The notes under the pieces are model-generated. The model did not search any database and was not told where the DNA came from. It saw only the letters and a program-made list of their open reading frames with translations. A DNA stretch of 38,766 bases from Stenotrophomonas sp. PS02289 (GTDB lineage: Bacteria > Pseudomonadota > Gammaproteobacteria > Xanthomonadales > Xanthomonadaceae), in NCBI RefSeq assembly GCF_029960115.1, contig NZ_JASCOZ010000025.1:1-38766 (forward strand), in the 5' to 3' direction. Every line of letters starts with the position of its first letter. The stretch's first letter is position 1. The translations under genes and the position numbers were made by a program. Shown one piece after another: positions 1 to 8,513 of this stretch.

Positions 1-22
1 GCCACGCAGGGCGTGGCTCTAC
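1..22. repeat. SMAG/REP-like GTAG palindrome, copy 1
   Basis: This short palindrome has 7-bp arms (GCCACGC / GCGTGGC) around AGG and, read on the minus strand, begins with GTAG. It lies 10 bp downstream of the prpF stop. Copy 2 at 1895-1916 is identical over all 22 bases. The shape and the GTAG head match the SMAG repetitive palindromes known in Stenotrophomonas. In that position the transcript would form a hairpin that could protect the 3' end or help termination. That role is inferred. Confidence 0.75.
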
Positions 23-32
23 GGTGTGGCGG

Positions 33-1217
33 TTAGAGGGTGCCGGCCGGCACCCGTACCGCACCTTCCATCAACACGCGTGCGCTGCGGCTCATCAACG
101 CCTTGGTGACCACCCATTCGCCATCCACCTGGGCCGCCTGTGCACCGACCCGCAAGGTGCCGGAGGGATGCCCGAAGGTCACCGCGTCGCGCGTACCGCC
201 GCCAGCGGCCAGATTGACCAGGGTGCCCGGAATGGCCGCAGCTGTGCCAATCGCCACGGCGGCGGTGCCCATCATGGCGTGGTGCAGCTTGCCCATCGAC
301 AGCGCGCGCGCATGCAGGTCGATGTCCTGGGCGGGAATCTGCTTGCCGCTGGAGGACACGTAATCCTGTGCCGGCGCGACGAAGGCGACCTTGGGGGTGT
401 GCTGGCGGGTGGCGGCCTGGTCGATGTGTTCGATCAGGCCCATGCGCACCGCACCGTGCGCGCGGATCGCCTCGAAGCGGGCCAGCGCGGCCTTGTCCTC
501 ATTGATCGCCGGCTGCAGCTCGGTACCGGTGTAACCGAGGTCGGCGGCATTGAGGAAGATGGTCGGAATTCCGGCGGTGATCATGGTCACGGTGAAGCTG
601 CCGACGCCGGGGACGTCCAGCGTGTCGGTCAGGTTGCCGGTGGGGAACATGGTTCCGCCGTCGGCGTCATCGGACGGATCGATGAACTCCAGCGCGATCT
701 CGGCGGCCGGGAAGGTCACCCCGTCCAGTTCGAAGTCGCCGTCTTCCTGTACCTGGCCGTCGACGATGGGCACATGCGCCAGAATGGTCTTGCCGATGTT
801 GGCCTGCCAGATGCGCACGGTGCAGGTGCCGTTGTGCGGAACGCGCGCCGGGTCGATGAAGCCGTTGCTGATCGCAAACGGCCCGACCGCCGTGCTGAGA
901 TTGCCGCAGTTGCCGCTCCAGTCCACGAACGCCGTGTCGATGGAGACCTGGCCGTAGAGATAGTCCACATCATGATCGGGTACCGAAGTACCCGAGATGA
1001 TCACGCACTTGCTGGTGCTGGACGTTGCGCCCCCCATGCCGTCGGTGTGCTTGCCATACGGGTCGGGCGAGCCGATCACGCGCATCAGCAGCGCGTCACG
1101 CGCGGGGCCCGGGGTCTGGGCGGCAGCGGGCAGGTCCTGCAGGCGGAAGAACACACCTTTGCTGGTGCCACCGCGCATATAGGTGGCGGGAATGCGGAGT
1201 TGGGGTAGAAAGCTCAT
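33..1217 (-). CDS. prpF: 2-methylaconitate cis-trans isomerase PrpF
   Basis: This 394-aa protein isomerises the 2-methylaconitate made by AcnD so that aconitase can hydrate it, in the AcnD/PrpF branch of the methylcitrate cycle. Recognisable family segments are the N-terminal YMRGGTSKGVFF, then GNCGNLSTAVGPFAI near residues 102-116 and the Gly/Ala-rich C-terminal half with GKLHHAMMGTAAVA. Length is typical of PrpF. The ATG shares one base with the upstream parE stop (TAATG). Its ribosome site, GGAG at 1223-1226 with 5-nt spacing, lies inside the parE end, so translation is probably coupled to parE. It is the last gene of the prpB-prpC-acnD-parD-parE-prpF series and could be read from the prpB sigma-54 promoter or from the internal parD promoter. 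Confidence 0.95.
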   Translation of the reverse strand: MSFLPQLRIPATYMRGGTSKGVFFRLQDLPAAAQTPGPARDALLMRVIGSPDPYGKHTDGMGGATSSTSKCVIISGTSVPDHDVDYLYGQVSIDTAFVDWSGNCGNLSTAVGPFAISNGFIDPARVPHNGTCTVRIWQANIGKTILAHVPIVDGQVQEDGDFELDGVTFPAAEIALEFIDPSDDADGGTMFPTGNLTDTLDVPGVGSFTVTMITAGIPTIFLNAADLGYTGTELQPAINEDKAALARFEAIRAHGAVRMGLIEHIDQAATRQHTPKVAFVAPAQDYVSSSGKQIPAQDIDLHARALSMGKLHHAMMGTAAVAIGTAAAIPGTLVNLAAGGGTRDAVTFGHPSGTLRVGAQAAQVDGEWVVTKALMSRSARVLMEGAVRVPAGTL

Positions 1218-1537
1218 TACGACTCCAGTAAAGCATACAGGCCACGGCGCGCATTCCAGATGCGCAGTACCTGCAGATGCGTGGGAAGCTCGATGTAATA
1301 GATGAGGTAGTCGTCAAACCGTCGGATGGGCATGAACCTGAGCGGCGCGGCGAGACCTTCCATGAGACCGTCGTGCCTGGGCGAGCCCGCGCCGGGCGTG
1401 ACCTGCAAGCGATTTACGGCGGCCTGCAATGCGTCAATGAAGGCCAATTCCAGTGGTGCGCCTCCTTGCCCTGCATACCACTCGGCTGCCTCATCGGCAT
1501 CCTGCAGGGCCTGGTCATGCCAGCGCGCATGCTTCAT
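1217..1537 (-). CDS. parE: RelE/ParE-family toxin
   Basis: This is a 106-aa basic protein with the ParE/RelE layout. An N-terminal helix (ALQDADEAAEWYAGQG) is followed by a second helix (FIDALQAAVNRLQVTPGAGSPR), then strands with RFMPIRRFDDYLIYYIEL and a C-terminal LQVLRIWNARRGLYALL. Family members act as gyrase poisons or ribosome-dependent RNases. The ParE label rests on the ParD-like partner, and the biochemical target cannot be told from sequence. The ATG overlaps the antitoxin stop (ATGA at 1534-1537) and the stop overlaps the prpF start, so three genes are chained. No reading-frame damage is visible. Confidence 0.85.
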   Translation of the reverse strand: MKHARWHDQALQDADEAAEWYAGQGGAPLELAFIDALQAAVNRLQVTPGAGSPRHDGLMEGLAAPLRFMPIRRFDDYLIYYIELPTHLQVLRIWNARRGLYALLES

Positions 1538-1782
1538 TCCTTCGCCCGCTGCCGAGCACGTTCCCGCATGCGATCAAAGTGATCTGGCTCCAACGGCTTG
1601 GCCGGCCCGGAGGCCAGACCTTCTGCGATGAGTTGCCGCAGCAGGTCTTCGGCCTTTTGCCGCTGGCGTTGCCGGATCAGGTCGCGCACGTAGTCGGAGG
1701 TGCTCGAATAGCCACCTTCGTTGACTTCTTCGTCGACGAACTGCTTGAGCGGGTCGCTGAGTGAGATGTTCATGGTGGCCAT
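1534..1782 (-). CDS. parD: ParD-like ribbon-helix-helix antitoxin
   Basis: This protein of about 82 aa starts MATMNISLSDPLKQFVDEEV, the typical ParD (CopG/RHH) opening: a beta strand followed by helices with YSSTSDYVRDLIR. A charged C-terminal tail would wrap the toxin. The frame stays open upstream to 1899, but the start is placed at the ATG at 1782 (alternative ATG at 1773). Everything upstream of it is a promoter and a palindrome rather than conserved protein, and a weak CGAG lies 8 nt before 1782. The gene overlaps parE by ATGA. It is expected to neutralise ParE and, alone or with ParE, repress the palindrome at 1796-1814. Confidence 0.85.
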   Translation of the reverse strand: MATMNISLSDPLKQFVDEEVNEGGYSSTSDYVRDLIRQRQRQKAEDLLRQLIAEGLASGPAKPLEPDHFDRMRERARQRAKE

Positions 1783-1795
1783 CAGGAAAGCTCGG

Positions 1796-1814
1796 AATGG
1801 CAATAATTGCCATT
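1796..1814. promoter_or_regulatory. Palindromic operator of parDE
   Basis: This is a perfect 19-bp palindrome, AATGGCAAT-A-ATTGCCATT, with 9-bp arms around one central base. It lies 13 bp upstream of the parD ATG and covers the predicted -10 box. ParD-type ribbon-helix-helix dimers bind such short palindromes to repress their own operon, so this is the likely operator. Symmetry and position are seen directly; binding is inferred. Confidence 0.75.
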
Positions 1815-1830
1815 GATGGTGCGCCGTCAA
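1803..1830 (-). promoter_or_regulatory. Sigma-70-like promoter of parDE(-prpF)
   Basis: On the minus strand there is a -35 TTGACG (1825-1830), a 16-bp spacer and a -10 AATTAT (1803-1808). The -35 matches consensus at 5 of 6 bases and the -10 at 4 of 6. Transcription would begin near 1796, leaving a leader of about 14 nt before parD. The -10 lies fully inside the palindromic operator. The promoter gives parDE and the downstream prpF a route of expression independent of PrpR. Confidence 0.6.
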
Positions 1831-1894
1831 GGGTCTGGGTGCAAGGTTCCGGGGTTCATGGTTGGGGGGCGAGCGCTTGGCGTTGTCCGGGAAA

Positions 1895-1916
1895 GCCACG
1901 CAGGGCGTGGCTCTAC
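1895..1916. repeat. SMAG/REP-like GTAG palindrome, copy 2
   Basis: Base-for-base identical to copy 1 (1-22) and in the same orientation. It lies between the acnD stop and the parD promoter, so the parD-parE-prpF block is bracketed by two identical elements. The 145-bp acnD-parD gap holds this repeat plus the parDE promoter and operator. Confidence 0.75.
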
Positions 1917-1927
1917 CGGGGTTTGGG

Positions 1928-4558
1928 TCAGGCGGCCTGGGTGGATTCCAGGAAGTCCTGGGCGAAGCGCTGGAGCACGCCGCCGGCTTCGTAAATGGCC
2001 ACTTCCTCGTCGCTGTCCAGGCGGCACGTCACAGGTACGACCACATCCTGTCCGTCGCGACGGTGGATGATCAGGCTGAGATCGGCACGCGGCGTGCGTG
2101 CGCCGATCACGTCGAAGGTCTCGGTGCCGTCAATGCCCAGGGTCAGGCGGGTGGTGCCCGGTTTGAACTCCAGCGGCAGCACGCCCATGCCGATCAGGTT
2201 GGTGCGGTGGATGCGCTCGAAGCCTTCGGCGACGATCACCTCCACACCCGCCAGTCGCACCCCCTTGGCGGCCCAGTCGCGCGAGCTGCCCTGCCCGTAG
2301 TCCGCGCCGGCAATGATGATCAGCGGCTGTTTGCGCTCCATGTAGGTTTCAATCGCCTCCCACATGCGCATGACCTTGCCCTCCGGTTCGACCCGGGCCA
2401 GCGAGCCCTGCTTCACGCTGCCGTCTTCGTTGCGCACCATTTCGTTGAACAGCTTGGGGTTGGCGAAGGTGGCACGCTGCGCGGTGAGGTGATCGCCACG
2501 GTGGGTGGCGTAAGAATTGAAGTCCTCCTCGGGCAGGCCCATCTTCGCCAGGTACTCGCCGGCGGCGCTGGATGCCAGGATCGCGTTGGACGGCGACAGG
2601 TGGTCCGTGGTGATGTTGTCAGGCAGCACCGCCAGCGCACGCATGCCGGCCAGCGTGCGCTCACCGGCCAGCGCACCTTCCCAGTACGGCGGTCGGCGGA
2701 TGTAGGTGCTCTGCGGACGCCAGTCGTACAGCGGGCTGACCGTGGGTCCAGCGTGCTCGACGCGGATGTTGAACATCGGGTTGTAGACGCTACGGAACTG
2801 CTCCGGCTTCACCGCCGCCTTCACCACCGCGTCGATCTCGGCGTCGGTCGGCCAGATGTCCTTCAAACGCACCTCGTTGCCCTGTGCGTCCAAGCCCAGC
2901 ACGTCCTTCTCGATGTCGAAACGCACAGTGCCTGCGATGGCGTAGGCGATGACCAGCGGCGGCGAAGCGAGGAAGGCCTGCTTGGCATAGGGATGGATGC
3001 GGCCGTCAAAATTACGGTTGCCCGACAGCACGGCGGTGGCGTAAAGATCGCGATCAATGATTTCCTGCTGGATGACCGGGTCCAGCGCACCGCTCATGCC
3101 ATTGCAGGTGGTGCAGGCGAACGCGACGATGCCAAAGCCGAGCTTTTCCAGGTCCGGCAACAGCCCGGCTTCTTCCAGATAGAGCTGGACGGCTTTGGAG
3201 CCCGGAGCCAGCGAGGACTTCACCCACGGCTTGCGCAGCAGCCCACGCTCATTGGCCTTGCGTGCCAGCAGGCCCGCGGCAATGACGTTGCGTGGATTGG
3301 AGGTGTTGGTGCAGCTGGTGATGGCCGCGATGATCACCGCGCCATCCGGCATCAGGCCCTGGGCCTGCTCGGCCTTGCCCGCTTCCAGCTTGGCAGCATC
3401 GGCAATGCCGCGTTCGACCAGTGCCGACACCGGCAGGCGACGGTGCGGGTTGCTCGGGCCGGCCATGTTGCGGACCACGCTGGACAGGTCAAACTTCAGC
3501 ACGCGCGGGTACTGCGCGGTGACCAGGTCATCGGCCCACAGACCGGTGGTGCGGGCGTAGGTCTCGACCAGCGCGACCTGGGCTTCCTCACGCCCGGTCA
3601 GGCGCAGGTAATCGGTGGTCTGGCTGTCGATGTAGAACATCGCCGCCGTCGCGCCGTACTCCGGGCACATGTTGGAAATGGTGGCACGGTCGCCGATGGT
3701 CAACGCCGCGGCCCCTTCGCCGAAGAACTCGAGCCAGGCACCAACCACGCGCTCGGCGCGCAGGAATTCGGTCAGGGCCAGCACCACGTCGGTCGCGGTG
3801 ATGCCCGGCTGCGGCCGTCCGGTGAGTTCGACGCCGACGATATCGGGCAGGCGCATCCAGGACGCACGTCCCAGCATGACGTTCTCCGCTTCCAGCCCGC
3901 CAACGCCGATCGCGATCACGCCCAGCGCGTCCACGTGCGGGGTATGGCTGTCGGTGCCGACGCAGGTATCGGGGAAGGCCACGCCGTCCTGCACGTAGAT
4001 CACCGGCGACATTTTCTCCAGGTTGATCTGGTGCATGATGCCGTTGCCCGGCGGAATCACGTCCACGTTCTGGAAGGCCAGCTTGGTCCAGTCGATGAAG
4101 TGGAAACGGTCTTCGTTGCGACGGTCTTCAATGGCGCGGTTCTTCTCGAACGCCTGCGGGTCATAGCCACCGCACTCCACCGCCAGCGAATGGTCGACGA
4201 TCAGCTGCACCGGCACCACCGGATTGACCTTGGCCGGGTCGCCGCCGCCGTCGGCGATGGCGTCGCGCAGGCCGGCCAGGTCGACCAGTGCGGTCTGGCC
4301 AAGGATGTCGTGGCAGACCACCCGCGCCGGGAACCAGGGGAAATCCAGGTCCTGGCGGCGCTCGATCAACTGGGTGAGCGAAGCTTCGAGGGTACCCGGG
4401 TCACACCGGCGCACCAAATTTTCGGCCAGCACGCGCGAGACATACGGCAGCGTGGCATAGGCCCCCGGCGCGATCGCGTCGACCGCAGCGCGGGCATCAA
4501 AATAGTCCAGCGAGGTGCCGGGAAGGGTTTTGCGGTGTTGCGTGTTCATAGCGGTCAT
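1928..4558 (-). CDS. acnD: Fe/S-dependent 2-methylisocitrate dehydratase AcnD
   Basis: This 876-aa aconitase-superfamily enzyme dehydrates 2-methylcitrate to 2-methylaconitate. The [4Fe-4S] ligand motifs are intact: SCTNTSNP with Cys416, and ACTTCNGMSG with Cys482 and Cys485. The aconitase segment GTDSHTPHVDALG is at about 201-213, and the C-terminal swivel domain carries YGQGSSRDWAAKG. The co-encoded PrpF identifies it as AcnD rather than a housekeeping aconitase. The ATG at 4558 is shown; a second ATG at 4549 (MNTQHRK) is equally possible, and neither has a clear ribosome site. It follows prpC after a 126-bp gap that contains a GTAG repeat. Confidence 0.95.
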   Translation of the reverse strand: MTAMNTQHRKTLPGTSLDYFDARAAVDAIAPGAYATLPYVSRVLAENLVRRCDPGTLEASLTQLIERRQDLDFPWFPARVVCHDILGQTALVDLAGLRDAIADGGGDPAKVNPVVPVQLIVDHSLAVECGGYDPQAFEKNRAIEDRRNEDRFHFIDWTKLAFQNVDVIPPGNGIMHQINLEKMSPVIYVQDGVAFPDTCVGTDSHTPHVDALGVIAIGVGGLEAENVMLGRASWMRLPDIVGVELTGRPQPGITATDVVLALTEFLRAERVVGAWLEFFGEGAAALTIGDRATISNMCPEYGATAAMFYIDSQTTDYLRLTGREEAQVALVETYARTTGLWADDLVTAQYPRVLKFDLSSVVRNMAGPSNPHRRLPVSALVERGIADAAKLEAGKAEQAQGLMPDGAVIIAAITSCTNTSNPRNVIAAGLLARKANERGLLRKPWVKSSLAPGSKAVQLYLEEAGLLPDLEKLGFGIVAFACTTCNGMSGALDPVIQQEIIDRDLYATAVLSGNRNFDGRIHPYAKQAFLASPPLVIAYAIAGTVRFDIEKDVLGLDAQGNEVRLKDIWPTDAEIDAVVKAAVKPEQFRSVYNPMFNIRVEHAGPTVSPLYDWRPQSTYIRRPPYWEGALAGERTLAGMRALAVLPDNITTDHLSPSNAILASSAAGEYLAKMGLPEEDFNSYATHRGDHLTAQRATFANPKLFNEMVRNEDGSVKQGSLARVEPEGKVMRMWEAIETYMERKQPLIIIAGADYGQGSSRDWAAKGVRLAGVEVIVAEGFERIHRTNLIGMGVLPLEFKPGTTRLTLGIDGTETFDVIGARTPRADLSLIIHRRDGQDVVVPVTCRLDSDEEVAIYEAGGVLQRFAQDFLESTQAA

Positions 4559-4605
4559 GGCTGGCGTGCACTACAGGTTGGCGGGCCGGGGCTTGGATTG
4601 CGTGG

Positions 4606-4627
4606 GCCGGCCAACGGCCGGCGCTAC
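4606..4627. repeat. SMAG/REP-like GTAG palindrome, variant in the prpC-acnD gap
   Basis: This element has a GCCGGCC / GGCCGGC stem around a 3-base loop and a GTAG head on the minus strand. It belongs to the same class as copies 1 and 2 but has a different stem sequence. It lies inside the prpC-acnD intercistronic gap, where in the mRNA it could stabilise upstream prpBC message or attenuate read-through into acnD (inferred). Confidence 0.65.
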
Positions 4628-4684
4628 CGGCGATCGTTGGCGGGCCCATGCGAGGGGCGACGTACCGCCGCCCTCTCCATGGCG

Positions 4685-5842
4685 TTACTGGCGCTCGGAC
4701 AGCGGCACGAAGACCTGGTCTTCCGGGCCGGTGTAGTTGGCGCTGGGACGGATGATCTTGCCGTCGATACGCTGCTCGATGACGTGCGCGCTCCAACCGG
4801 AGGTGCGGGCGATGACGAACAGCGGGGTGAACATCGCGGTGGGCACGCCCATCATGTGGTAGCTGACCGCGCTGAACCAGTCCAGGTTCGGGAACATCTT
4901 CTTGATGTCCCACATCACCGACTCCAGGCGCTCGGCGATGTCGTACATCTTCAGATTGCCCTGCTCGGCCGACAGCTCACGGGCGACGTCCTTGATGACC
5001 TTGTTGCGCGGGTCACTGACGGTGTACACCGGGTGGCCGAAGCCGATCACCACTTCCTTGCGCTCCACCCGGGCCTTGATGTCGGCCTCGGCGTCGTCCG
5101 GGCTGTCGTAGCGCTTCTGCACCTCGAAGGCTACTTCGTTGGCACCGCCATGCTTGGGTCCGCGCAGCGCGCCGATACCGCCGGCAATGCAGCTGTACAT
5201 GTCGCTGCCGGTGCCGGCAATGACGCGACAGGTAAAGGTGGAGGCGTTGAACTCGTGCTCGGCATACAGAATGAGCGAGGTGTGCATCGCGCGCACCCAC
5301 GAGTCCTGCGGCTTCTCGCCGTGCAGCAGGTGCAGGAAGTGGCCGCCGATGGAGTCATCGTCGGTTTCCACGTCGATGGCACGGCCGTTATGGCTCCAGT
5401 GGTACCAGTACAGCAGCATCGAGCCCAGGCAGGCCATCAGCTTGTCGGCGATGTCACGCGCGCCTGGATGGTTGTGGTCATCCTTCTCCGGCGACACGCA
5501 ACCCAGCACGGAAACGCCCGTACGCATGACGTCCATCGGATGCGCCGACGGCGGCAGCTCTTCCAGTGCGGCCTTGACCGCCGCCGGGATGCCACGCAGC
5601 GACTTCAGCTTGGCCTTGTAGGCGGTCAGTTCGGCACGGGTCGGCAACTTGCCGTGCACCAGCAGGTGGGCGATTTCCTCGAACTCACTGGTGTTGGCCA
5701 GGTCCAGGATGTCGTAGCCGCGATAGTGCAGGTCATTGCCACTGCGGCCCACGGTGCACAGCGCAGTATTGCCGGCCGCGGTGCCGGACAGGGCGACGGA
5801 CTTCTTCGGCTTGAAGCCGGGGGCGGTGGTTGCTTCGCTCAT
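4685..5842 (-). CDS. prpC: 2-methylcitrate synthase PrpC
   Basis: This 385-aa citrate-synthase-family enzyme condenses propionyl-CoA with oxaloacetate to 2-methylcitrate. The catalytic triad is visible: His231 in KHGGANE, His270 in GFGHPVY and Asp321 in [22 protein letters not shown] near 194-207 is the family's substrate-binding segment. The start is set at the ATG at 5842 because GGAGG lies 4 nt upstream; the frame stays open further upstream without family-like sequence. Length is typical for PrpC. It is 28 bp downstream of prpB and co-transcribed with it. Confidence 0.96.
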   Translation of the reverse strand: MSEATTAPGFKPKKSVALSGTAAGNTALCTVGRSGNDLHYRGYDILDLANTSEFEEIAHLLVHGKLPTRAELTAYKAKLKSLRGIPAAVKAALEELPPSAHPMDVMRTGVSVLGCVSPEKDDHNHPGARDIADKLMACLGSMLLYWYHWSHNGRAIDVETDDDSIGGHFLHLLHGEKPQDSWVRAMHTSLILYAEHEFNASTFTCRVIAGTGSDMYSCIAGGIGALRGPKHGGANEVAFEVQKRYDSPDDAEADIKARVERKEVVIGFGHPVYTVSDPRNKVIKDVARELSAEQGNLKMYDIAERLESVMWDIKKMFPNLDWFSAVSYHMMGVPTAMFTPLFVIARTSGWSAHVIEQRIDGKIIRPSANYTGPEDQVFVPLSERQ

Positions 5843-5870
5843 GATCCCTCCAGAATACGGTAGTACGGAT

Positions 5871-6761
5871 TTACTTCTTGGCGGCAAACAGCGCATCGAG
5901 CTGCTGCTCGAACGCGTGGTAGCCGATACGGTCGTAGAGTTCCTCGCGCGTCTGCATGGTATCGACCACGTTGCGCTGGTGGCCATCGCGACGGATGGTC
6001 GCATACACGTTCTCGGCGGCCTTGTTGGCGGCGCGGAAGGCGGACAGCGGGAACAGTTGGATGGCCACGCCGGCCGACGCCAGTTCGTCGCAGGTGAACA
6101 ACGGGGTCTTGCCGAACTCGGTGATGTTGGCCAGTACCGGCACCTTCACCGCATCGACGAAGCGGCGGTAGGTGTCCAGGTCGTAGGCGGCTTCGGCGAA
6201 GATGCCGTCCGCACCGGCTTCCACGCAGGCGATGGCGCGCTCGATGGCCGCGTCCACCCCATCCACCTGGATCGCATCGGTACGGGCGATCAGGAAGAAG
6301 TCCGGGTCGGTTTTGGCGTCGGCGGCCGCCTTTACGCGGTCGACCATTTCACCCTGCGAGACGATTTCCTTGCCGGGACGGTGACCGCAGCGCTTGGCCC
6401 CGACCTGGTCCTCGATGTGGCAGGCGGCCGCGCCGGCCTTGATCAGCGACTTGACCGTGCGGGCGATGTTGAACGCGCTCGGGCCAAAACCGGTGTCGAT
6501 GTCGACCATCAGCGGCAGGTCGCACACGTCGGTGATGCGGCGCACGTCGATCAGAACATCTTCCAGGGTATTGATGCCCAGGTCCGGCAAGCCCAACGAC
6601 CCTGCGGCAACGCCGCCGCCGGACAGGTAGATCGCACGGTAACCGGCGCGTTGTGCCAGCAGCGCATGGTTGGCATTGATCGCACCGATCACCTGCAGCG
6701 GTGACTCGGCGGCCAGGGCGGCGCGGAAGCGCGCGCCGGCAGAGGAAACAGAGGTGGACAT
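5871..6761 (-). CDS. prpB: 2-methylisocitrate lyase PrpB
   Basis: This 296-aa member of the isocitrate lyase/PEP mutase family cleaves 2-methylisocitrate into pyruvate and succinate. The catalytic KRCGH loop is present with Cys125. The metal-binding VDIDTGFG has Asp87 and Asp89, and the N-terminal [23 protein letters not shown] is typical. The start at 6761 is supported by GGAAGG at 6766-6771; an in-frame ATG at 6773 is an alternative. It is the first gene of the leftward operon, about 23 nt downstream of the expected sigma-54 transcription start. Confidence 0.96.
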   Translation of the reverse strand: MSTSVSSAGARFRAALAAESPLQVIGAINANHALLAQRAGYRAIYLSGGGVAAGSLGLPDLGINTLEDVLIDVRRITDVCDLPLMVDIDTGFGPSAFNIARTVKSLIKAGAAACHIEDQVGAKRCGHRPGKEIVSQGEMVDRVKAAADAKTDPDFFLIARTDAIQVDGVDAAIERAIACVEAGADGIFAEAAYDLDTYRRFVDAVKVPVLANITEFGKTPLFTCDELASAGVAIQLFPLSAFRAANKAAENVYATIRRDGHQRNVVDTMQTREELYDRIGYHAFEQQLDALFAAKK

Positions 6762-6795
6762 TCGACCTTCCATCAGGGGTGACCCGTATAGGTGC

Positions 6796-6810
6796 GCAAA
6801 GCGCGTGCCA
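6796..6810 (-). promoter_or_regulatory. Sigma-54 promoter of prpB
   Basis: On the minus strand the sequence reads TGGCAC-N5-TTGC, the canonical -24/-12 element with correct spacing. It lies about 35 bp upstream of the prpB start. It fits the sigma-54 activator encoded divergently, whose GAFTGA loop is intact. Confidence 0.85.
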
Positions 6811-6854
6811 ACACCCAAGTGACTGAATTCATTGCGATCAGCACCTGCCGCCAG

Positions 6855-6879
6855 TGTTTCATAATGAAACATTGAAACA
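6855..6879. promoter_or_regulatory. Likely PrpR upstream activator site
   Basis: A perfect palindrome, TGTTTCAT-A-ATGAAACA, occupies 6855-6871. It is followed directly by a further half-site-like TTGAAACA at 6872-6879. The palindrome lies about 45 bp upstream of the -24 element and 16 bp before the prpR start. It also contains CATAAT (6860-6865), a possible -10 for prpR, so one site could both activate prpB and limit prpR. Binding is inferred from symmetry and position. Confidence 0.65.
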
Positions 6880-6887
6880 GATGTAAC

Positions 6888-8513
6888 ATGGAACCTCTGA
6901 AACAGCCCTGGCTGACCATGTCTCTGCACCCGCCCCGCCCGCGCCTTCCCGATCCGGACCCTGGCCACCTGCCGGTGATCTGGACGGTGAGCGTTTCGCG
7001 CCTCACCGGGCTGCTGGGCGATGTGATTCCCGAGTTCGACCGTCGCGCGCGGATCGTGCCGATCAACCTGGGCTTCGAGGAAGCGGTCGATGTGATCGGA
7101 CAGCGGCTGCGCCGCGAGCACTGCGACGTGGTGATTGCCGGCGGCTCCAACGCCGCCTACCTGCGCAGCCGGCTGGAGGTCCCGCTGGTACCCATCCAGG
7201 CCAACGGCTTTGACCTGATGGAGGCACTGGCGCGGGCGCGCCGGATTGCACCTCGCATCGGCCTGGTCACCCACGCCACCGACGTGCCGACCTTCAGCAG
7301 CTTCCAGCACAGTTTCGGGCTGGATATCGAGCATCGGCGCTTTGTCACCCGCGAAGATGCCCGCGACTGCATCGCCGACCTGCGCGCGAACGGGATTGAA
7401 GTCATCGTCGGTACCGGCATGGCCATCGACCACGCCGAGCAGATGGGCCTGCCCGGCGTGCTGCTGTACTCGGCGGACTCGGTCCGGCAGGCATTCGAGC
7501 ACGCACTGGAACTGACCCAGACCCTGGCCCGCTCCGGCGTGACTTCGACCCGCCACCGCGCACCGCCGCGACGCATCGAGCGCGCCCAAGCGCTGCTAGG
7601 CGACAGCCCGGCCATGCAACAGGTGCGCGAGCGCATCGCCTTGTATGCGCCGCACGACAGCACCGTGCTGGTCAGCGGAGCCACCGGCACCGGCAAGGAA
7701 CTGGTCGCCCGCCAACTGCACGCCGCCAGTGGGCGACGCGGTCGCTTCGTGGCGATCAACTGCGGTGCCATCAGCGAGTCGCTGCTGGAAGCGGAACTGT
7801 TCGGTTACACCGAGGGCGCGTTTACAGGGGCGCGTCGTGGCGGTCGGGTCGGCCTTGTGGAAGCGGCTGACGGCGGGACGCTGTTCCTGGATGAGATTGG
7901 CGAACTGCCGCTGCCGTTGCAGACCCGCCTGCTGCGGGTTCTGGAAGAACGCGAGGTGCTGCGGGTGGGCGCGACCGAGCCGGTGGCAGTGAACGTCAGA
8001 GTGGTGGCGGCGACCCTGCAGGCATTGGAGGCCAAGGTAGAGGCAGGCGCGTTCCGCCGCGACCTGTTCTACCGTTTGGCCGCCCTGCGCATCACCCTGC
8101 CCGCACTGCGTGAGCACGCCCAGGATGTGCCGCTGCTGATCGAGCACTTTTTCCGTCAACTGGGCCAGCGTCCCGATCCGCTGGATGCTGACGCCCTGCA
8201 TCGGCTGTGTCGCTATGCGTGGCCGGGCAATGTGCGCGAACTGCGCAACTTGGTGGATCGCCTGCGCGTGCATTGGCCAGCCTCGGCCGGCCCTTTGCCC
8301 CTGTCACGACTGCTGGAATGGGCACCGGAACTGCACGGTGCCCCCACACCGGCCGAGTCGCACGACCCGACCACCACCGCCGTCTCTCGTCGACCGGATG
8401 TGCACCGGCTGGAGCAATGGCTGGCCGACAGCGGCGGCAACCGCGAGGCGCTGGCCGCGCGCCTCGGCGTGTCGCGAACGACGCTGTGGCGTTGGCTGCG
8501 CCAGCGCGACTGA
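6888..8513 (+). CDS. prpR: Propionate catabolism sigma-54 activator PrpR
   Basis: This 541-aa regulator has a PrpR-type N-terminal sensor (about 30-215, with [12 protein letters not shown] and [14 protein letters not shown]). A AAA+ domain follows (about 238-470), with Walker A GATGTGKE at 264-271, GAFTGA at 310-315 and Walker B TLFLDEI at 331-337. A Fis-type helix-turn-helix ends the protein ([21 protein letters not shown]). The GAFTGA loop contacts sigma-54. 2-methylcitrate is the known co-inducer in this family. The ATG at 6888 has no clear ribosome site; an ATG at 6918 is an alternative. Divergent from prpB, with the shared control region between. Confidence 0.93.
   Translation: MEPLKQPWLTMSLHPPRPRLPDPDPGHLPVIWTVSVSRLTGLLGDVIPEFDRRARIVPINLGFEEAVDVIGQRLRREHCDVVIAGGSNAAYLRSRLEVPLVPIQANGFDLMEALARARRIAPRIGLVTHATDVPTFSSFQHSFGLDIEHRRFVTREDARDCIADLRANGIEVIVGTGMAIDHAEQMGLPGVLLYSADSVRQAFEHALELTQTLARSGVTSTRHRAPPRRIERAQALLGDSPAMQQVRERIALYAPHDSTVLVSGATGTGKELVARQLHAASGRRGRFVAINCGAISESLLEAELFGYTEGAFTGARRGGRVGLVEAADGGTLFLDEIGELPLPLQTRLLRVLEEREVLRVGATEPVAVNVRVVAATLQALEAKVEAGAFRRDLFYRLAALRITLPALREHAQDVPLLIEHFFRQLGQRPDPLDADALHRLCRYAWPGNVRELRNLVDRLRVHWPASAGPLPLSRLLEWAPELHGAPTPAESHDPTTTAVSRRPDVHRLEQWLADSGGNREALAARLGVSRTTLWRWLRQRD

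Noticed and set aside
1862..5863. Very long plus-strand open frame (1333 codons) opposite acnD and prpC
   Set aside because: It is antisense to two well-conserved enzymes with intact catalytic motifs. High GC depletes stop codons, and the translation is His/Arg/Gly-rich with no family features.
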